A model generated the notes under the pieces. The model searched no databases. It saw only the letters and a program-made list of their open reading frames with translations, and was not told where the DNA came from. The translations under genes were made by a program, and so were the position numbers. Shown in pieces: positions 53,216 through 61,497 of a stretch of DNA of 64,000 bases (its first letter is position 1; each line of letters opens with the position of its first letter). The stretch comes from Streptomyces griseiscabiei (GTDB lineage: Bacteria > Actinomycetota > Actinomycetes > Streptomycetales > Streptomycetaceae): positions 2,604,001-2,668,000 of the forward strand of contig NZ_JAGJBZ010000002.1 of the NCBI RefSeq assembly GCF_020010925.1, written 5' to 3'.

Positions 53216-54703
53216 GGCCCCCTCGGGGCCGTCCGTGCCTTCGCCTGCCCGCCGCCGCACGGTCAGCCGCAGCCCGTCCGGCATCAGGGTCAGCCGTTCC
53301 GCGACCCGCAGCCGGTACGCCGGATCCGGCCGCAGCTCGTAGCGGCGCAGCAGCAGCCCCAGCACCAACGTGGCCTCGTGCAGCGCGAACTGACGGCCGA
53401 TACAGGCCCGCGCCCCCGTCCCGAACGGCTTGAACGTGTGCGGGGCCCGCGCGCGGACGGCCGCCGCGTCGAAGCGGTCCGGGTCGAACCGCTCGGCGTC
53501 CGCGCCCCACACCTCCGGGTCCCGGTGCAGCATCGCCGTCAGCACCAGCGCCCAGGCACCCCGCCGCATCGGATGGACCCCGCCCAGCACGGTGTCCTCC
53601 CGGGCCTCCCGGGAGAAGGCCGGCGCCGTCGGCCACAGCCGCAGCGCCTCGTCCAGCACCCGGCGCAGATACCGCAGCCTCGCCACCTGCTCGTAGCCGG
53701 GCCGTGCGGCGCCGCCCCACACCTGGTCCACCTCGGCGCGGGCGCGGGCCGCCAGGCCGGGATGGAGGGCGAGGTAGTGCAGGGCGAAGGAGAGGGCGCC
53801 CGAGGTGGTCTCGTGCCCGGCGACCAGGAAGGTGATGACCTGGCGCCGTACGTTCTCGGCGGAGAGCCGCTCCCCGGTCTCCGGGTGCGCGGTCTCCAGC
53901 ATGCGGTCGAGCAGATCGCCGTCACCGCCCCCGCCGCCCTTGCCGGCCCGGCCGCCGGACGCCTGCCGGGCCCGCACCACCGCGTCGACCGTCTCGTTCA
54001 GGAAGGCCATGTCCGCCTGGTTGCGCCGGGCGGCGCCGCGCAGCAGCGGCAGCAGCGGGTCGGGGAGGATGTTGCGGCGCTGCGCGTAGGTCAGGGTGCC
54101 GACCATCGCGGCGACGAAGGGGTGCGGCCGGTCGCGCTCGAAGGAGCCGAAGTCATGGCCGAAGCCGGTGCGGGCGATCGTCTCCAGTGTCAGCTTGGTC
54201 ATGTCGCCGGGCACGTCCACGGTCTCGCCCGCCGCCCCCGCCCGGTCCCAGTGCTCCGTCAGCCGCTCGGCGACGTCGAGCATCATCGGGTGGTAGCCGG
54301 CCATGGCGTCCCGGCTGAAGCCGGGGGCGAGGACGTCGTGCGCCAGCTGCCAGTTGGGCTCGTGGTTGTACGCCGTGAAGAGTCCGTCCCCGGCCACCGG
54401 GCGCAGATTGGCGACACCGACGCCGACATGCTTGGCGAACCGCGACTCGTCCGCCATCTCGGCCGCCAGCGCGGCGCCCCCGACGAAGACGACCTCCTTG
54501 CCGAACGCCTTCCGCCGGAAGATCGGCCCGAGCCGGCGCCCGAGGCGCACGGACTCCTGGACCGGCGTCCGCACATTCGTGCCCAGCGCGTCGCCGACGA
54601 CGGGTATCCGGTACGGCGGGTGCGGGATGCGGTGCAGCTCGGGCCAGCCCAGTTCGGCGCTGCGGAATCCCCTGACAGCCGTCGCCCCTGTCGTCGCCGT
54701 CAT
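53183..54703 (-). CDS. Stand-alone CYP102-like cytochrome P450 haem protein
   Basis: The 506-residue P450 matches the CYP102 haem domain in order: DESRFAKHVGVGVANLRPVAGDGLFTAYNHEPNWQLAHDVLAPGFS, GFGHDFGSF, the I-helix FLVAGHETTSGAL, ExxR in DEALRLWPT and the haem loop FKPFGTGARACIGRQFALHEA. No reductase domain is attached, unlike CYP102A1, and the C-terminus ends in a short Gly/Pro/Glu tail. Fatty-acid hydroxylation is the family's usual activity; electrons must come from another protein. AGGGAG precedes the ATG at 54703. A TetR gene is divergent, sharing a palindromic intergenic region. Confidence 0.9.
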   Translation of the reverse strand: MTATTGATAVRGFRSAELGWPELHRIPHPPYRIPVVGDALGTNVRTPVQESVRLGRRLGPIFRRKAFGKEVVFVGGAALAAEMADESRFAKHVGVGVANLRPVAGDGLFTAYNHEPNWQLAHDVLAPGFSRDAMAGYHPMMLDVAERLTEHWDRAGAAGETVDVPGDMTKLTLETIARTGFGHDFGSFERDRPHPFVAAMVGTLTYAQRRNILPDPLLPLLRGAARRNQADMAFLNETVDAVVRARQASGGRAGKGGGGGDGDLLDRMLETAHPETGERLSAENVRRQVITFLVAGHETTSGALSFALHYLALHPGLAARARAEVDQVWGGAARPGYEQVARLRYLRRVLDEALRLWPTAPAFSREAREDTVLGGVHPMRRGAWALVLTAMLHRDPEVWGADAERFDPDRFDAAAVRARAPHTFKPFGTGARACIGRQFALHEATLVLGLLLRRYELRPDPAYRLRVAERLTLMPDGLRLTVRRRAGEGTDGPEGASPRPVAGAGD

Positions 54704-54750
54704 GACCACATCTCCCTCACGCGCACGCCGTGGCGCGGCCGTCACGGCTG

Positions 54751-54799
54751 TTGTACTCGGGTTCAATAGCGGTTTCAGTCTCGTCCCGTTGTTGAACCC
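54751..54799. promoter_or_regulatory. TTGAAC/GTTCAA operator region between the P450 and TetR genes
   Basis: TTGTACTCGGGTTCAA (54751-54766) is a near-palindrome. GGGTTCAA within it (54759-54766) is the inverse of TTGAACCC at 54792-54799, 25 bp away. Two dimer sites for the adjacent TetR protein are likely, controlling both divergent genes. A fatty-acid-responsive BM3R1-type circuit is the obvious comparison. Confidence 0.6.
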
Positions 54800-54819
54800 A
54801 CGTCAAGTAAGGTGCCGGT

Positions 54820-55428
54820 ATGGCAGCCAGGCAGGGAGAGCGCCCGCGGCGCCGGCTCAGCACCGAGGAGCGGCGCGAGCAGCTCCTCGCGGTGGGGGCC
54901 CGGCTCTTCTCGGAGAGCGCGTACGACGACGTGTGGATCGAGCAGGTGGCCGAGATCGCCGGCGTCTCCCGGGGGCTGCTCTACCACTACTTCCCGAACA
55001 AGCGGGTCTTCTTCGCGGCCGTGGTGGAGCGCGAGAGCGAGCGGATGCTGCGGATCATGCACCCGGCACCGGGCCGGTCGGCGCGCGAGCGGCTCGGGAA
55101 CGGCCTGGACGCGTTTCTGCTCCATGTCGAGGAACACGCCCACGGCTTCCGGGCCTTCCACCGCGCGGACGCCACCGGCGACCAGGCCGTGCGCAGGGTC
55201 TACCAGCGCGCGCTGGCCGCGCAGGAGGCGCAAATCCTGGCGGCGCTCGCCTCGGACGCCGAGTTCGCGGCGGCGCTCGACGCGCGGCCGGAGACCCGTC
55301 TCGCGGTGCGTGGCTGGCTGTCGTTCACCACGGCCGTCTGTCTGGAGTGGCTGAGGGGCGCGGAGTTCTCCCGCGAGCAGGTGCGGGACCTCTGCGCGCG
55401 GGCGCTGTTCGGGGTGCTCACCCCCTGA
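54820..55428 (+). CDS. TetR-family regulator paired with the CYP102-like P450
   Basis: The 202-residue protein has the TetR domain RREQLLAVGARLFSESAYDDVWIEQVAEIAGVSRGLLYHYFPNKRVFF (residues about 18-62), then an all-helical ligand domain with a hydrophobic FTTAVCLEWLRGAEFS segment. It is divergent from the P450 gene by 116 bp. In Bacillus, CYP102 genes are controlled by the TetR-type repressor BM3R1, so the same logic probably applies. GTAAGG lies just before the ATG. Confidence 0.87.
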   Translation: MAARQGERPRRRLSTEERREQLLAVGARLFSESAYDDVWIEQVAEIAGVSRGLLYHYFPNKRVFFAAVVERESERMLRIMHPAPGRSARERLGNGLDAFLLHVEEHAHGFRAFHRADATGDQAVRRVYQRALAAQEAQILAALASDAEFAAALDARPETRLAVRGWLSFTTAVCLEWLRGAEFSREQVRDLCARALFGVLTP

Positions 55429-55515
55429 GCCGGTGCCCCGGTCGGTTCGCCGCGGGGAACGAGAAGTCCACGGACTGGACGCCGGTGGTTGGCGTACGCC
55501 CCGATCTTCGATAGG

Positions 55516-55534
55516 TTAGGCAAGGCTTACCTAA
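55516..55534 (+). promoter_or_regulatory. DmdR/IdeR-type iron box
   Basis: TTAGGCAAGGCTTACCTAA matches the 19-bp actinobacterial iron box TTAGGTTAGGCTCACCTAA at most positions and is nearly palindromic. It ends 12 bases before the DUF2470 start and touches the ribosome-binding GGGAGG, so iron-loaded DmdR would block transcription of that gene. Confidence 0.88.
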
Positions 55535-55546
55535 GGGAGGTTTGGG

Positions 55547-56272
55547 ATGGGTGACCGTCACACCTGGACGGCCGCGCCCGCCGCGGCGGAGCGTGCCCGC
55601 TCGGTGCTCGCGGCGGCATGGTCCTGCGCGGTGACCGCCGAGGGCGGCCGCGAGGAGTTCGTCGGCGCGCACAGCGTCACCGAGGACGGCCGGGTGATCC
55701 TGTGCGTCCCCGAGGACAGTACGCTCGTCGCCGCCGCGATCTGCGCGCCGCGCGGCGAGCCGTCCGCCGTGCTGGAGTTCGCCGACGTGGCGCCCGTCCC
55801 CGTGCGCAACCGCATCCGGGCCCGGCTGTGGATCGCCGGCTGGTTCGCGCCGAAGGACGGCGACCTGGAGTTCAAAGCCACCCGGATCGTGCTGCGCGAG
55901 CCGTCCGGCGCGGTCGTCGTCGACCTCGACGAGTTCGCCGCCGCCGCACCGGACCCGCTGGCCACGGCCGAGTCCCGGCTGCTGACCCATCTCGCCGACG
56001 CTCACCCCGACGCCGTCGAACGCCTCACCCGGCTCGTCCCGCACGACAGCCTGCACGGCGCCGTTCGCGTCCAGCCGCTCGCCGTCGACCGGCACGGACT
56101 GACCCTGCGCATCGAGCGGGCCCGCGGCAACGGCGACGTACGGCTGACGTTCCACAAGCCCGCGAACGACATGGCGCAGCTCACCGAGCGGATGCACGTC
56201 CTGCTCTCCCAGGCGAGCGCCGCGTCCTGCCCGCGCGCCCTACAGCGGCAGCGCACAGACGGCGACGGGTGA
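55547..56272 (+). CDS. Iron-regulated DUF2470 protein, HugZ-like
   Basis: The 241-residue protein has an N-terminal split-barrel domain like pyridoxamine-phosphate-oxidase relatives (VILCVPEDSTLVAAAI, IRARLWIAGWFAP) and a C-terminal DUF2470 domain (LLTHLADAHPDAVERLTRL, GAVRVQPLAVDRHGLTLRI). The same two-part layout is found in HugZ/HutZ haem-degrading proteins. GGGAGG lies six bases before the ATG. The perfect iron box upstream shows control by iron, supporting a role in haem-iron use or haem binding. The gene overlaps the convergent lactonase gene by 33 bp. Confidence 0.8.
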   Translation: MGDRHTWTAAPAAAERARSVLAAAWSCAVTAEGGREEFVGAHSVTEDGRVILCVPEDSTLVAAAICAPRGEPSAVLEFADVAPVPVRNRIRARLWIAGWFAPKDGDLEFKATRIVLREPSGAVVVDLDEFAAAAPDPLATAESRLLTHLADAHPDAVERLTRLVPHDSLHGAVRVQPLAVDRHGLTLRIERARGNGDVRLTFHKPANDMAQLTERMHVLLSQASAASCPRALQRQRTDGDG

Positions 56273-57490
56273 GGTGAACGGCGCGCCCGCGCGCCGCAGT
56301 TCACCGCTGCCGGGGTCGACCCGGAAGACACTCACCGCGCTCGACCGCTGCAACGCGGCGAACAGCAGCCCCCCGTCCGGCGACAGCGCGATCTGCCGCG
56401 GGAAGTCCCCGCCGGCCGGCACTGTGTCGAGCAGCCGCAGCCGGGCGCCGTCCGCCTCCACCGCGTACCGCGTCAGACTGTCGTGCCCCCGGTTGGCGAG
56501 ATACGCATGCGAGCCGTCCGGCGTCACGACCAGCTGCGCCGGGTAGTTCGTGCCCGCACCCGTGCCCGTGGACTGCGGGGCGCCCGGGGTGAGCCGCCCG
56601 CTGCCCGGATCGTAGGCGCAGACCACCACCGTGTCGTCCAGCTCGTTGGCCAGATAGGCGTACCGGCCGCCCGGATGGAAGGTGAGGTGCCGCGGTCCCG
56701 CGCCGGACCGGGTGCGCGCCCGGGAGACCTCGGTGAGCGTGCCCTCGGACTCGTTCAGACGGTAGGTGTAGACCGTGTCGGTGCCCAGGTCGACGGCGAG
56801 GACATGACCGCCGTCGGGGCTGGTGACGACCTGGTGCGCGTGCGGCCCGTCCTGACCGGGGCCCGGCGCCGGACTGCTGTGCACCACCAGATCCGTGCGC
56901 TCGCCCAGCGCCCCCGACTCCTCGACCGGGTGCACGGCGACACTGCCGGTGCCGTAGTTCGCGCTCAGCAGCCACCGGCCGCTCGGATGCACCGACAGCT
57001 GACACGGCGCCTCGCCGCCGCTGCTGCGGGTGCCGAGCACCTTCCGGTCGGACAGCCGCACGGCGGTCACCCCGCCGTCGGTGCGCTCGTTCACCGCGTA
57101 CAGCGTCCGCCCGTCCGGGTGCACGGCGAGATACGACGGGTCGGGGACCCCGGTGATCGTCCCCTTGCCCACGACACGGCCGCCGCGCGCGTCGTACGTG
57201 GCCACGCCGATCCCGGTGCCGCCGCCCTCGGCCGAGGTGTACGTGCCGATGTAGAGCGGCCGGGGGCCCGAGCGGGCGGCGGAGGGGGAGGTGGACGCGG
57301 ACCCGGTGCCGGTCTCCGTAGCCGGTGAGGGGGCTGTCGGGGCGTTCACCGCGGGGGAGGACGCGGCGGGGCCGGCCGCCTCGTCGGAGCCTCCGCAGCC
57401 GGCCGCGCCGACCGGTACGGCCGCCCCCGCCAGCAGGCCCAGGACACGGCGCCTGCTCCAGCCGCCTCGGTCCGCCGCCTCACTCGTCAT
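56240..57490 (-). CDS. Secreted lactonase-family beta-propeller lipoprotein
   Basis: The 416-residue protein has a Tat signal with lipobox (WSRRRVLGLLAGAAVPVGAAGC, Cys about residue 32), a Ser/Thr/Ala/Pro linker and a seven-bladed propeller of the 6-phosphogluconolactonase type: LYIGTYTSAEGGG, DPSYLAVHPDGRTLYAVNE, HAHQVVTSPDGGHVLAVDLG and RHLTFHPGGRYAYLANELDDTV. Cytosolic Pgl enzymes act on phosphogluconolactone; an exported lipoprotein must use an external lactone. GAGGTG precedes the ATG at 57490. Substrate unknown. Confidence 0.85.
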   Translation of the reverse strand: MTSEAADRGGWSRRRVLGLLAGAAVPVGAAGCGGSDEAAGPAASSPAVNAPTAPSPATETGTGSASTSPSAARSGPRPLYIGTYTSAEGGGTGIGVATYDARGGRVVGKGTITGVPDPSYLAVHPDGRTLYAVNERTDGGVTAVRLSDRKVLGTRSSGGEAPCQLSVHPSGRWLLSANYGTGSVAVHPVEESGALGERTDLVVHSSPAPGPGQDGPHAHQVVTSPDGGHVLAVDLGTDTVYTYRLNESEGTLTEVSRARTRSGAGPRHLTFHPGGRYAYLANELDDTVVVCAYDPGSGRLTPGAPQSTGTGAGTNYPAQLVVTPDGSHAYLANRGHDSLTRYAVEADGARLRLLDTVPAGGDFPRQIALSPDGGLLFAALQRSSAVSVFRVDPGSGELRRAGAPFTSPVAVCALPL

Positions 57491-57573
57491 TCGTGCACCT
57501 CGGGTGTCGCTCGTCGCTGCCGTCACCACCTTGACGGGTACGAGCACCTGAGCGCAAAGGCGGGGCAAAGACG

Positions 57574-57608
57574 ACGGCGGGCGTCGCGTGCCGTGCGACG
57601 CCCGCCGT
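57574..57608 (-). terminator. Strong terminator hairpin downstream of the hypothetical gene
   Basis: ACGGCGGGCGTCGC and GCGACGCCCGCCGT form a perfect 14-bp stem with a seven-base loop, starting 26 bases past the stop of the leftward gene at 57635. No T tract follows. It separates that gene from the lactonase gene. Confidence 0.8.
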
Positions 57609-57634
57609 CACCCCGGCGGGGGTGGCCGGGGCCG

Positions 57635-58765
57635 CTACCAGTCACCGTCCTGGACCGGCTTGCCCGGCGCGTCCCCGAGCGGCTTCACCTGGCCGGGAGC
57701 GGGCGCCTGCCACGGGTCGAGGTCGTCGCCGAGCCAGTCACCGACCGGCTTCACCGTGCCGAGGGCGTCGGCCGGGTCGAGGTCGTGGCCGTCCTCGTCG
57801 TAGTACGCGAACCAGGGCAGCCCCGCCCGGGTGTACGCCGCGCGGTCCACCGGGGACGGCGGCGGTGCCTCACCGGTGATCCGGCGCCACTCGGGAGGCG
57901 TCACCAGATGCACGAAGACCCGCCCGGCGGGCTGCTCGGTCCAGCTGCCGCGCGGCCAGGTGTCCCGGTAGACCTCCTGACGCATCGAACCCCCGACACC
58001 GAGACCCATCGCGGCGGGCGCCCGGCGCGGGGCGGCGGGAGCGCTGCGCGCACGGGCCGCCCCGGGAGCCGCCATCGGCGCGGCCGTGGGCGCCGCCGTC
58101 GGGCCGCCGGTCGACGGGGGCGGCATCGGCGCGGCGCCCGGCGGCATCGGTACCGGACCCGTGCCGGCGAAGAGGGTGGTGGTGCTCAACTCGCCGAGCG
58201 ACCGCTCCCGTTCGGCCCGCAGCCGCTCCTCCTCCCGCCACCGTGCGAGCCGCTCGTCGCCGAGCGGGAACGACTGCAACTGGACCCCGCCGAACACCTC
58301 CTCGCCGGTGACCTGGCCCTCGACCGTCGCGCCGAGCCCGAGGGGGACGGCCACGAACTGCCGGACCGTGCCCTTGCCGGAGTTGATGCCGTCCAGCCAC
58401 GGCTGACGCGGCAGCACCACATAGTTCTGCGGATCACGGACGAGCGAGCCGCTCCACGGCCTGCCCGACACCGCGCACACCTTGCCGACGCCGACCTGCA
58501 GCGCGGACGGTTCCGTGGAACCGCCGAAGTGCAGCCACATCGCCTCCCGCAGATACACGGGGAGCATCACCCCGCCGCGCGCCCGCATCTCCTCGGGAGC
58601 GGTGTCCGGAAAGTCCTCGACCCGGCGGATCGGGAAGTCGCCCAGTCCGGGCGGGAGTTGGTGTGTCCCCGTCTCCGGCAGGCGCAGGGTGCGGATGAAG
58701 CGCACCCGTACCCCGCCCGGCAGTCGCAGCGTGGTCCCGTCGATCCGTACGGCGCCTTCGGTCAT
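57635..58765 (-). CDS. Conserved hypothetical protein with Pro/Ala-rich linker
   Basis: The 376-residue protein has no recognised catalytic motif. Residues 1-185 form a probable beta-rich domain (LRLPGGVRVRFIRTLRLPE, VMLPVYLREAMWLHFGG, VGVGKVCAVSGRPWSG, GLGATVEGQVTGEEVFGGVQ). A charged helix (RLARWREEERLRAERERSL) follows, then about 60 residues of Pro/Ala/Gly, and a C-terminal domain with VFVHLVTPPEWRRITGE and WFAYYDEDGHDL. Lack of a signal or membrane helix suggests a cytosolic protein. GAGGGGAG lies upstream of the ATG. Similar proteins are, from memory, limited to Streptomyces and relatives. Confidence 0.7.
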   Translation of the reverse strand: MTEGAVRIDGTTLRLPGGVRVRFIRTLRLPETGTHQLPPGLGDFPIRRVEDFPDTAPEEMRARGGVMLPVYLREAMWLHFGGSTEPSALQVGVGKVCAVSGRPWSGSLVRDPQNYVVLPRQPWLDGINSGKGTVRQFVAVPLGLGATVEGQVTGEEVFGGVQLQSFPLGDERLARWREEERLRAERERSLGELSTTTLFAGTGPVPMPPGAAPMPPPSTGGPTAAPTAAPMAAPGAARARSAPAAPRRAPAAMGLGVGGSMRQEVYRDTWPRGSWTEQPAGRVFVHLVTPPEWRRITGEAPPPSPVDRAAYTRAGLPWFAYYDEDGHDLDPADALGTVKPVGDWLGDDLDPWQAPAPGQVKPLGDAPGKPVQDGDW

Positions 58766-58806
58766 TCCGTACGCTCCCCTCGATGGCGTAGGACGTCAGG
58801 TGGACG

Positions 58807-60063
58807 TCACCTAGTACGTCCGGCGAGGCCGGAGCGGTTCCGGCCGCGGGGGCGCGCGACGCGCACGCGGTCGCGCAGGCGCGTGAGCCGGGGGGAGCGC
58901 TCGCGCTGTTCCCGGGTGCAGCGGTCGAGCTCCTCCAGCAGCCGCTGCGAGCGGTGCTCGGTGTCCAGTTCGTCGAGCATGCGGTTGACCTCGGTCAGCA
59001 CGGCGCCGTGCAGCTGCCACTGGCGGGCGTCGCGCCGGACGTCCTCCAGCAGCAGCCGGGCCAGCTTGTCCCGGGTCGCGACGGCAGTCGACAGCTCGGC
59101 GGTGAGCCGGGCCTCCGCGGACTCGGCGCTCCGGCTGACATCGGTGGTGACCAGCACGGCGAAGCTGACCACCGCGTCACCGATCTCGGCGAGCAACTGC
59201 TCGACGGCGGCCCCCACCCGCGGCGAGAACAGCGGGCTCGGCTCCCGCTCCTTGGCGAGGTCGGTCAGGGTCCGGGCCAGCACCCGCAGGACCACCGTGC
59301 AGATCTCCAGCGTGTCCAGCCCGGTGCGCAGCACGACCCGGTGCAGCAGCCCCTCCCGTACCCGCGGATTGAGCTTCAGACTGTCCTCCGCCTGCTGGAG
59401 GGCGGCGTCCACCTCGACGATGTCGAAGTCGAGCTTGCGGGCCTCGTGGAGCCGCGCCGCCGCGGCCTGAGCCGGGGTGCGGCCCGCGGCCTCCTCGCCG
59501 ACCCGGATCATCAGCCGCCGCATCCGCCGCGCCAGGTCCTCGATGGACTCACCGGCCGCCTCCACCCACACCGGGGGAGCGAGCAGCAGATTGAAGGCGA
59601 GCCCGACGACCGCGCCGATCAGCGTCTCCAGGACCCGGTCCCAGGCCGTGTCGCCGACCCTGGTCACCCCGAGCACCAGCATCGCGCTGATCGCCACCTC
59701 GGGCACGAACTCGCTCACCCGCACCAGATGCCCCACCGCGAGCGAGGACAGGATGATCATCGCGAGGCTCCACCAGGTGAGGCCCACCAGGGCGCTGAAG
59801 CCGATGGCGATGACGACGCCGGCGACCACCGCGTTCACCCGGCGGATGCCCGTGGTGATCGTGGAGTAGAGGGTCACCTGGACGACGAGGAGCGCGGTCA
59901 GCGGTGCCGTGAGAGGTGCGGCCTCCGCACTGAGCTGCAACGCCACCACATAGGCCACGGTGGCCGCTGCCGCCGACCGTACCGCCTGCACGATCACCGG
60001 ATCCTGCCGCCACTTCCGGACCCGTGCGTCGATCAGGGCTCCCACGTCACTTACGTCTCGCAT
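58807..60063 (-). CDS. FUSC-type aromatic-acid-exporter-like membrane protein
   Basis: The 418-residue protein has five or six hydrophobic segments in residues 20-155 (AAAATVAYVVALQLS, TALLVVQVTLYSTITTGIRRVNAVVAGVVIAIGFSALVGL, LETLIGAVVGLAFNLLLAPPVWV), then a long helical cytoplasmic region rich in Glu and Arg. The N-terminal half matches the FUSC/ArAE fold linked to aromatic acid efflux. ATG at 60063 was used; AAGG lies right before it, so a GTG at 60045 is an alternative. Substrate unknown. Confidence 0.75.
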   Translation of the reverse strand: MRDVSDVGALIDARVRKWRQDPVIVQAVRSAAAATVAYVVALQLSAEAAPLTAPLTALLVVQVTLYSTITTGIRRVNAVVAGVVIAIGFSALVGLTWWSLAMIILSSLAVGHLVRVSEFVPEVAISAMLVLGVTRVGDTAWDRVLETLIGAVVGLAFNLLLAPPVWVEAAGESIEDLARRMRRLMIRVGEEAAGRTPAQAAAARLHEARKLDFDIVEVDAALQQAEDSLKLNPRVREGLLHRVVLRTGLDTLEICTVVLRVLARTLTDLAKEREPSPLFSPRVGAAVEQLLAEIGDAVVSFAVLVTTDVSRSAESAEARLTAELSTAVATRDKLARLLLEDVRRDARQWQLHGAVLTEVNRMLDELDTEHRSQRLLEELDRCTREQRERSPRLTRLRDRVRVARPRGRNRSGLAGRTR

Positions 60064-60113
60064 CCTTGCGCTGTTCCCGTTCCACCTCCTGGTCGAACTC
60101 ACGGGCGGGACGC

Positions 60114-60608
60114 TCAGTCGTACAGCCGGTCCAGGAATCCGGACAGATGGGACACCGTGCGGGCGATCTGCTCGTCCAGGGTGAGGCTCTCCTCGAACCG
60201 GCTCCCCGTGTCGAGCGGCTTCCTCCCGCGTACGTACAGCGAACACGCCAGGTCGGCGCACATGTACACACCGACCGAGTTCCCCTCGCGTCCGGCGGCG
60301 CCCGCCTTGCGTGCCGTCATCAGCGAGACCCCGCTGCCCCGGTGGGTCGTCAGGCACAGCGAGCACATGCTCCGGTGCAGCAGGCCGCGCTGCGCCGAGG
60401 GGAACCGCAGGGTGACGCCGACGGGCCGGCCGGCGCGCTCGGTGACCAGATAGCTCCGGTCGGGCGCCCCCGGGTCCCGCCAGCCGAGGAAGTCCAGGTG
60501 CTCCCAGGGCCGTCGCTCCAGATCGCGGGGGAGGGCGATCCGCTTCGCCTCGCCCTTGGAGCAGTTGACGAACGAGCCGCGGATGTCCTGCTCGGTGAGC
60601 GGCTTCAT
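60114..60608 (-). CDS. FBP-domain (EF-G-binding/FusB-like) zinc protein
   Basis: The 164-residue protein has the C-terminal treble-clef zinc finger of FusB-type proteins: SMCSLCLTTHRGSGVSLMTARKAG and SVGVYMCADLACSLYVRGRK, supplying four Cys. Such proteins bind elongation factor G and, in staphylococci, free it from fusidic-acid-stalled ribosomes. Only the finger half is present here, as in many actinobacterial homologues. GGAGGAACC precedes the ATG. The upstream region has overlapping CCTAG/CTAGG inverted repeats. Role in ribosome recycling is plausible but unproven. Confidence 0.78.
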   Translation of the reverse strand: MKPLTEQDIRGSFVNCSKGEAKRIALPRDLERRPWEHLDFLGWRDPGAPDRSYLVTERAGRPVGVTLRFPSAQRGLLHRSMCSLCLTTHRGSGVSLMTARKAGAAGREGNSVGVYMCADLACSLYVRGRKPLDTGSRFEESLTLDEQIARTVSHLSGFLDRLYD

Positions 60609-60645
60609 GGTGGTTCCTCCCGGGAGGGTCGACTATCGGATACAG

Positions 60646-60675
60646 CCTAGGGTCACTAGGTTTTCTCCTAAGTTA
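60646..60675 (-). promoter_or_regulatory. Overlapping inverted repeats upstream of the FBP gene
   Basis: CCTAG-GGTCA-CTAGG (60646-60660) overlaps CTAGG-TTTTCT-CCTAA (60656-60671). They lie 38 bp before the FBP start in the expected promoter. The second is similar to but shorter than an iron box, so DmdR is unlikely; the cognate regulator is unknown. Confidence 0.35.
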
Positions 60676-60705
60676 GTCTCCTGCCCGGCGGGGGGCCAAT
60701 GGATT

Positions 60706-61296
60706 TCAGAGCAGGGGTCGAGGCGGCCACACGCCGGGGTCCAGCACCCCCGACGCATAGGCGCGGGCCACCAGTTCGGTGCGGCCGGTGGCGGACCAGC
60801 GGGCGGAGAGACGGCGCAGGTGGTAGTTGACGCCGTCGACGGTGAGACCGGTGTCACGGGCGGCACGGGCGGTCGTGGCGCCGCCCGCGAGGAGGGCCAG
60901 GATGCGGGCCTCGGTGGGGCTCGCCGGGGGAGCGGGCGTCGGGTCGGCCGGCGCCGGGAGGTCGCCGAGGACACGGACCAGGACCAGGAGCGACGGGGTG
61001 ACGTCGGGGCCGTCGCTGATCGGGTCGGCGGTCAGTTCGCCGTGCCGGCGCCCCCCGTCGGAGGTGTCCCAGCGCACCGACACCGGGTAGCGCGAACGGT
61101 GCCGGAGCCGCAGCGCGTGCGCGATCCGCTCGACCTGCGTCGCCTCCTGCGGACGGAACAGCTCCAGCACCTCACGCCCGCGCAGGCTCCCCGGAGTCGT
61201 GCCCCACTCGGTCGCCATCGCGGGGTTCGCCAGCACCACGGAGCCGTACACGTCGCAGACGGCCACCGGCATCGGGATGCGGTCGAAGAGGGCCAT
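60706..61296 (-). CDS. PAS-LuxR-type transcriptional regulator
   Basis: The 196-residue protein has an N-terminal PAS domain (MPVAVCDVYGSVVLANPAMATEWG, GREVLELFRP and a late RYPVSVRWDTSDGG) and a C-terminal LuxR-type helix-turn-helix (TEARILALLAGGATTARAARDTGLTVDGVNYHLRRLSARW). A PAS-sensed cue would set DNA binding. The ATG at 61296 has GGAGGA eight bases upstream; a longer GTG start is possible. The gene is divergent from the CYP102-type P450/reductase, which it probably controls. Confidence 0.82.
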   Translation of the reverse strand: MALFDRIPMPVAVCDVYGSVVLANPAMATEWGTTPGSLRGREVLELFRPQEATQVERIAHALRLRHRSRYPVSVRWDTSDGGRRHGELTADPISDGPDVTPSLLVLVRVLGDLPAPADPTPAPPASPTEARILALLAGGATTARAARDTGLTVDGVNYHLRRLSARWSATGRTELVARAYASGVLDPGVWPPRPLL

Positions 61297-61394
61297 CGCC
61301 CGATTCCTCCACAGGACGGCGTCTCCCTGCCGCAGCTCCACCCCGGTCCCCGCCCCTCGCTCGCCGCCGCGCAACCCCGTAACGTGGTCCGCTC

Positions 61395-61410
61395 CTACAC
61401 AATCATGTAG
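61395..61410. promoter_or_regulatory. Short inverted repeat between the PAS-LuxR and P450-fusion genes
   Basis: CTACA-CAATCA-TGTAG is a perfect five-bp-arm repeat in the middle of the 201-bp divergent region. It is A/T-rich against the background and could be the binding site of the adjacent regulator. Confidence 0.4.
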
Positions 61411-61497
61411 TGCGATGGCACGAGTCAGCGGCCCTCGGCGGCAACCCTGGAACGCGGTACCCCGTACTTCCGCACCGTGAAAGGCAGTTGTCGCGCC

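Noticed and set aside
60656..60671. Second iron box upstream of the FBP gene
   Set aside because: The CTAGG/CCTAA arms are six bases apart instead of nine and one arm deviates, so it does not fit the 19-bp DmdR site.
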